Source: Anaerolineae bacterium (lineage in GTDB: Bacteria; Chloroflexota; Anaerolineae; Aggregatilineales; JAFGMM01). Taken from it: a stretch of DNA of 32,375 nt. The position numbers and the translations under genes were made by a program. Under the pieces are notes generated by a model. That model was given only the letters and a program-made list of their open reading frames with translations, was not told the DNA's origin and ran no database searches. Positions 30,722 through 32,375 of the stretch are shown here, piece after piece. How positions within the stretch are numbered: the stretch's first letter is position 1; every line of letters starts with the position of its first letter. The stretch spans positions 1 through 32,375 of the forward strand of contig JAFGMM010000182.1 of NCBI GenBank assembly GCA_016927535.1, in the 5' to 3' direction.

Positions 30722-32191
30722 ATGATGGCGCACATAGATCGCAAATGGCTTGCCATGTTGGGCATCGGCATGGGCGTCTTGATGAGTACGCTGGACGGCG
30801 GCATCGTCAACATCGCGCTGCCTACCCTGGAGAAGCAGCTTAATACCGACTTTCCCACCGTGCAGTGGATCACCATCAGCTATCTGTTGGTCATTACCGC
30901 GACGATGCTCGGTGCGGCCCGCCTGGGCGATATGTACGATAAGAAGAAGCTTTATATGGGCGGCCTGGTACTGTTCACCGTCGGCTCGTTCCTGTGCAGT
31001 CAGTCGCCGGACGTGTATTGGTTGATCGGCTTCCGCGCGGTGCAGGGCTTGGGCGCCGTGCTGATGACCGCGCTGGGCAACGCCATCATCACCGAGGTCT
31101 TCCCGGCTTCGGAGCGCGGGCGGGCGCTGGGTATGATGGGGAGCGTGGTGTCGGTAGGAATCGCGCTGGGGCCGACCGTGGGCGGGGTGCTGATCGGCAG
31201 GTTCGGCTGGCATTCGATCTTCCTGGTCAATCTGCCGGTGGGGGTCGTCGCGGCGTTCGTCGTGGCGCGTGTGGTGCCCTCCCTGACGCCGCACCAGCGC
31301 GAGCAGCGCTTCGATAGGGTGGGCGCACTGTACTTGTTGGTGACGTTGTTGTGCTACACCCTGGGTATGACGATTGGGCAGGATGCGGGCTTTGATGATC
31401 CAAACGTGTCGGTGCTGCTGGTGGCTGCCGGAGGGCTGCTGGCGCTCTTCCTGTGGATCGAGGCGAGCGTGATAGAACAGCCGATGGTCGATTTGAGCCT
31501 GTTCCGCAACCTGTTGTTTGGGATCAACTTGCTGATGGGCTTGTTGGTGTTCGTCGTGCTGTCGGGATTGTTCATTATGCCGTTCTTTCTCACGCTGGTT
31601 AAGGGCTACCCGACCGAACAAGTCGGTTTGTTAATCGCGGTGGTGCCGGTTGCGATGGGGCTGGTATCGCCGTGGTCGGGCAACCTCTCGGACCGGTTCG
31701 GTTCGCGCATCATCAGCCTGGTCGGGTTGGTGATCATCGCCGTCGCGTGCTTGCTCATCAGCACGCTCAACGAGGACATCACGCCGCTGGACTACGTGCT
31801 GCGCCTGGCGCCGCTGGGCATTGGCATCGGCGTCTTTCAATCGCCGAACAACAGCGCCATCATGGGCGCAGCCCCGCGCGAACGGCTGGGCGTGGCGTCG
31901 GGGCTGCTATCGCTCTCGCGCACGCTGGGGCAAGTCTCCGGCATGCCGCTGATCGGTGCGATCTTCGCGGCGGTGGTCACGACGTCGGCGGGCGGTCTGC
32001 CGGCCGGCGGCGTCACCGAGGCGCCGCCCGGCGCGCTGGTCGCCGGGGTAAATGGGGTATTCCGGCTGGCGGCGGTGGTTGTTCTGCTGTCGGCGGCGCT
32101 GGCAGCGCTGGCATGGCGGCTGGACGCGCGCCAGCGCCGGGTTAGAGAACAGTTAGAGGCATCGGTTGTGGCATCGGTAGGAGAAGACTAG
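30722..32191 (+). CDS. MFS drug/proton antiporter, DHA2 (EmrB/QacA) family
   Basis: A 489-residue inner-membrane exporter with about 14 helices, the number expected for DHA2 transporters that expel drugs or metabolites in exchange for protons. Seen: motif D1 near residue 20-34 (MSTLDGGIVNIALP), motif A LGDMYDKKKLYMGG (67-80), RAVQGLGAVLM (105-115), and antiporter motif C GIALGPTVGGVLIGRFGW (145-162). A second-half GNLSDRFGSR repeats motif A. The substrate is unknown. Two in-frame ATGs (30722 and 30725) follow a GAGGT site; the second has better spacing. It is coupled to the small membrane protein. No TetR- or MarR-type regulator gene lies beside it. Confidence 0.93.
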   Translation: MMAHIDRKWLAMLGIGMGVLMSTLDGGIVNIALPTLEKQLNTDFPTVQWITISYLLVITATMLGAARLGDMYDKKKLYMGGLVLFTVGSFLCSQSPDVYWLIGFRAVQGLGAVLMTALGNAIITEVFPASERGRALGMMGSVVSVGIALGPTVGGVLIGRFGWHSIFLVNLPVGVVAAFVVARVVPSLTPHQREQRFDRVGALYLLVTLLCYTLGMTIGQDAGFDDPNVSVLLVAAGGLLALFLWIEASVIEQPMVDLSLFRNLLFGINLLMGLLVFVVLSGLFIMPFFLTLVKGYPTEQVGLLIAVVPVAMGLVSPWSGNLSDRFGSRIISLVGLVIIAVACLLISTLNEDITPLDYVLRLAPLGIGIGVFQSPNNSAIMGAAPRERLGVASGLLSLSRTLGQVSGMPLIGAIFAAVVTTSAGGLPAGGVTEAPPGALVAGVNGVFRLAAVVVLLSAALAALAWRLDARQRRVREQLEASVVASVGED

Positions 32192-32375
32192 AATGGGTAT
32201 AGTTCGCTCACCTGATTTTCTAAGGATAGGGGGGTGTGAAAAGATTTTTAACCACGAATGGCACGCATTTTCGCCAATGTGAGCTGGTTTTCTCATCATT
32301 CGCGTAATGAAATGGGCAAAAGGCGAATATCGTGTCATGCTTGAGGCATGGAAAACGACCTCACAATTACGACAG
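32192..32375. other. Intergenic end region with a possible fourth repeat type
   Basis: No gene is supported. AACCACGAATGGCACGCATT at 32250-32269, followed by a distant CTCATCATTCGCG, resembles the 'ACCACGAATG-CACGAAT' type of dispersed intergenic repeat, but with one copy only I cannot prove it. The region is AT-richer than the genes. Confidence 0.35.

Noticed and set aside
30638-31621. 327-residue minus-strand frame opposite the MFS gene
   Set aside because: Gln/His/Arg-rich shadow of membrane-helix codons.
32153-32338. 61-residue minus-strand frame at the right end
   Set aside because: Overlaps the MFS C-terminus and repeat-like intergenic sequence, with no Shine-Dalgarno and no recognisable pattern.

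Overview
The window is GC-rich and fully prokaryotic in layout: dense genes on both strands, overlapping stop/start junctions and Shine-Dalgarno sites. I infer a member of the Chloroflexota, probably Anaerolineae-like. The main clues are a GT-C membrane protein ending in two beta modules of the 'LTLYWRALS..YTVFAHV' type, the RecX and ribonuclease Y sequences, a large secreted WD40 protein, a nucleoside kinase with a ThrRS-like N-terminus, and several dispersed palindromic repeat families of the kind common in that phylum. No rRNA, tRNA, CRISPR array, transposase or phage gene was seen.

Layout. (1) 149-1792 (-): L-fucose isomerase-like sugar isomerase. (2) 1891-8014 (-): tightly coupled surface-polysaccharide operon of a GT-C glycosyltransferase, a YfhO-like membrane protein and an O-antigen ligase/polymerase; the junctions overlap as TAATG and ATGA. 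(3) 8234-8482 (-): small zinc-ribbon protein related to the LysW amino-group carrier, with a very acidic Asp/Glu/Tyr tail and a good sigma-70 promoter. (4) 8724-10457 (+): nucleoside (uridine-type) kinase. (5) 10556-12445 (+): secreted protein of 14 WD40 repeats. (6) 12461-13986 (-): old-yellow-enzyme-type flavin oxidoreductase and bacterioferritin. (7) 14088-17028 (-): zinc ABC transporter (znuA, znuC, znuB). It has a near-consensus promoter covered by a palindrome, and a terminator-like hairpin after the binding-protein gene. (8) 17452-20317 (+): RebM-like small-molecule methyltransferase and a GAF-GAF-PAS-STAS stressosome-type sensor, closed by a strong terminator. (9) 20424-24233 (-): three-gene set of a PrsW-like membrane protein, a one-helix PsbP-like protein and a secreted trypsin-like protease with repeats and an EF-hand loop. 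(10) 24357-25739 (+): GH4-family NAD-dependent glycosidase. (11) 26148-27625 (+): anchored protein of unknown function and a methyltransferase with a Trm112-like zinc ribbon. (12) 27646-29872 (-): recX and rny. (13) 30388-32191 (+): small membrane protein and a DHA2-type MFS exporter, preceded by a heptamer tandem repeat and a perfect palindrome.

How parts work together. The fucose isomerase-like enzyme and the GH4 enzyme both point to sugar catabolism. The 1891-8014 operon points to cell-surface glycan assembly. The znu operon and bacterioferritin both handle metals, and each has a palindrome over its promoter, so both look metal-regulated. The GAF/PAS/STAS protein, the WD40 protein and the envelope protease suggest environmental sensing.

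The most unusual content is a set of short dispersed repeats that have entered coding sequence. One about 112-bp double-hairpin element sits inside the YfhO-like gene without breaking its frame. A 'CAGAGACGCAGAG'-type repeat encodes a loop of the GT-C protein. Another copy encodes the hydrophobic core of the protease signal peptide. The LysW-like protein with a repeat-built acidic tail is the best candidate for an undescribed function. All calls come from reading the sequence; no database search was run.
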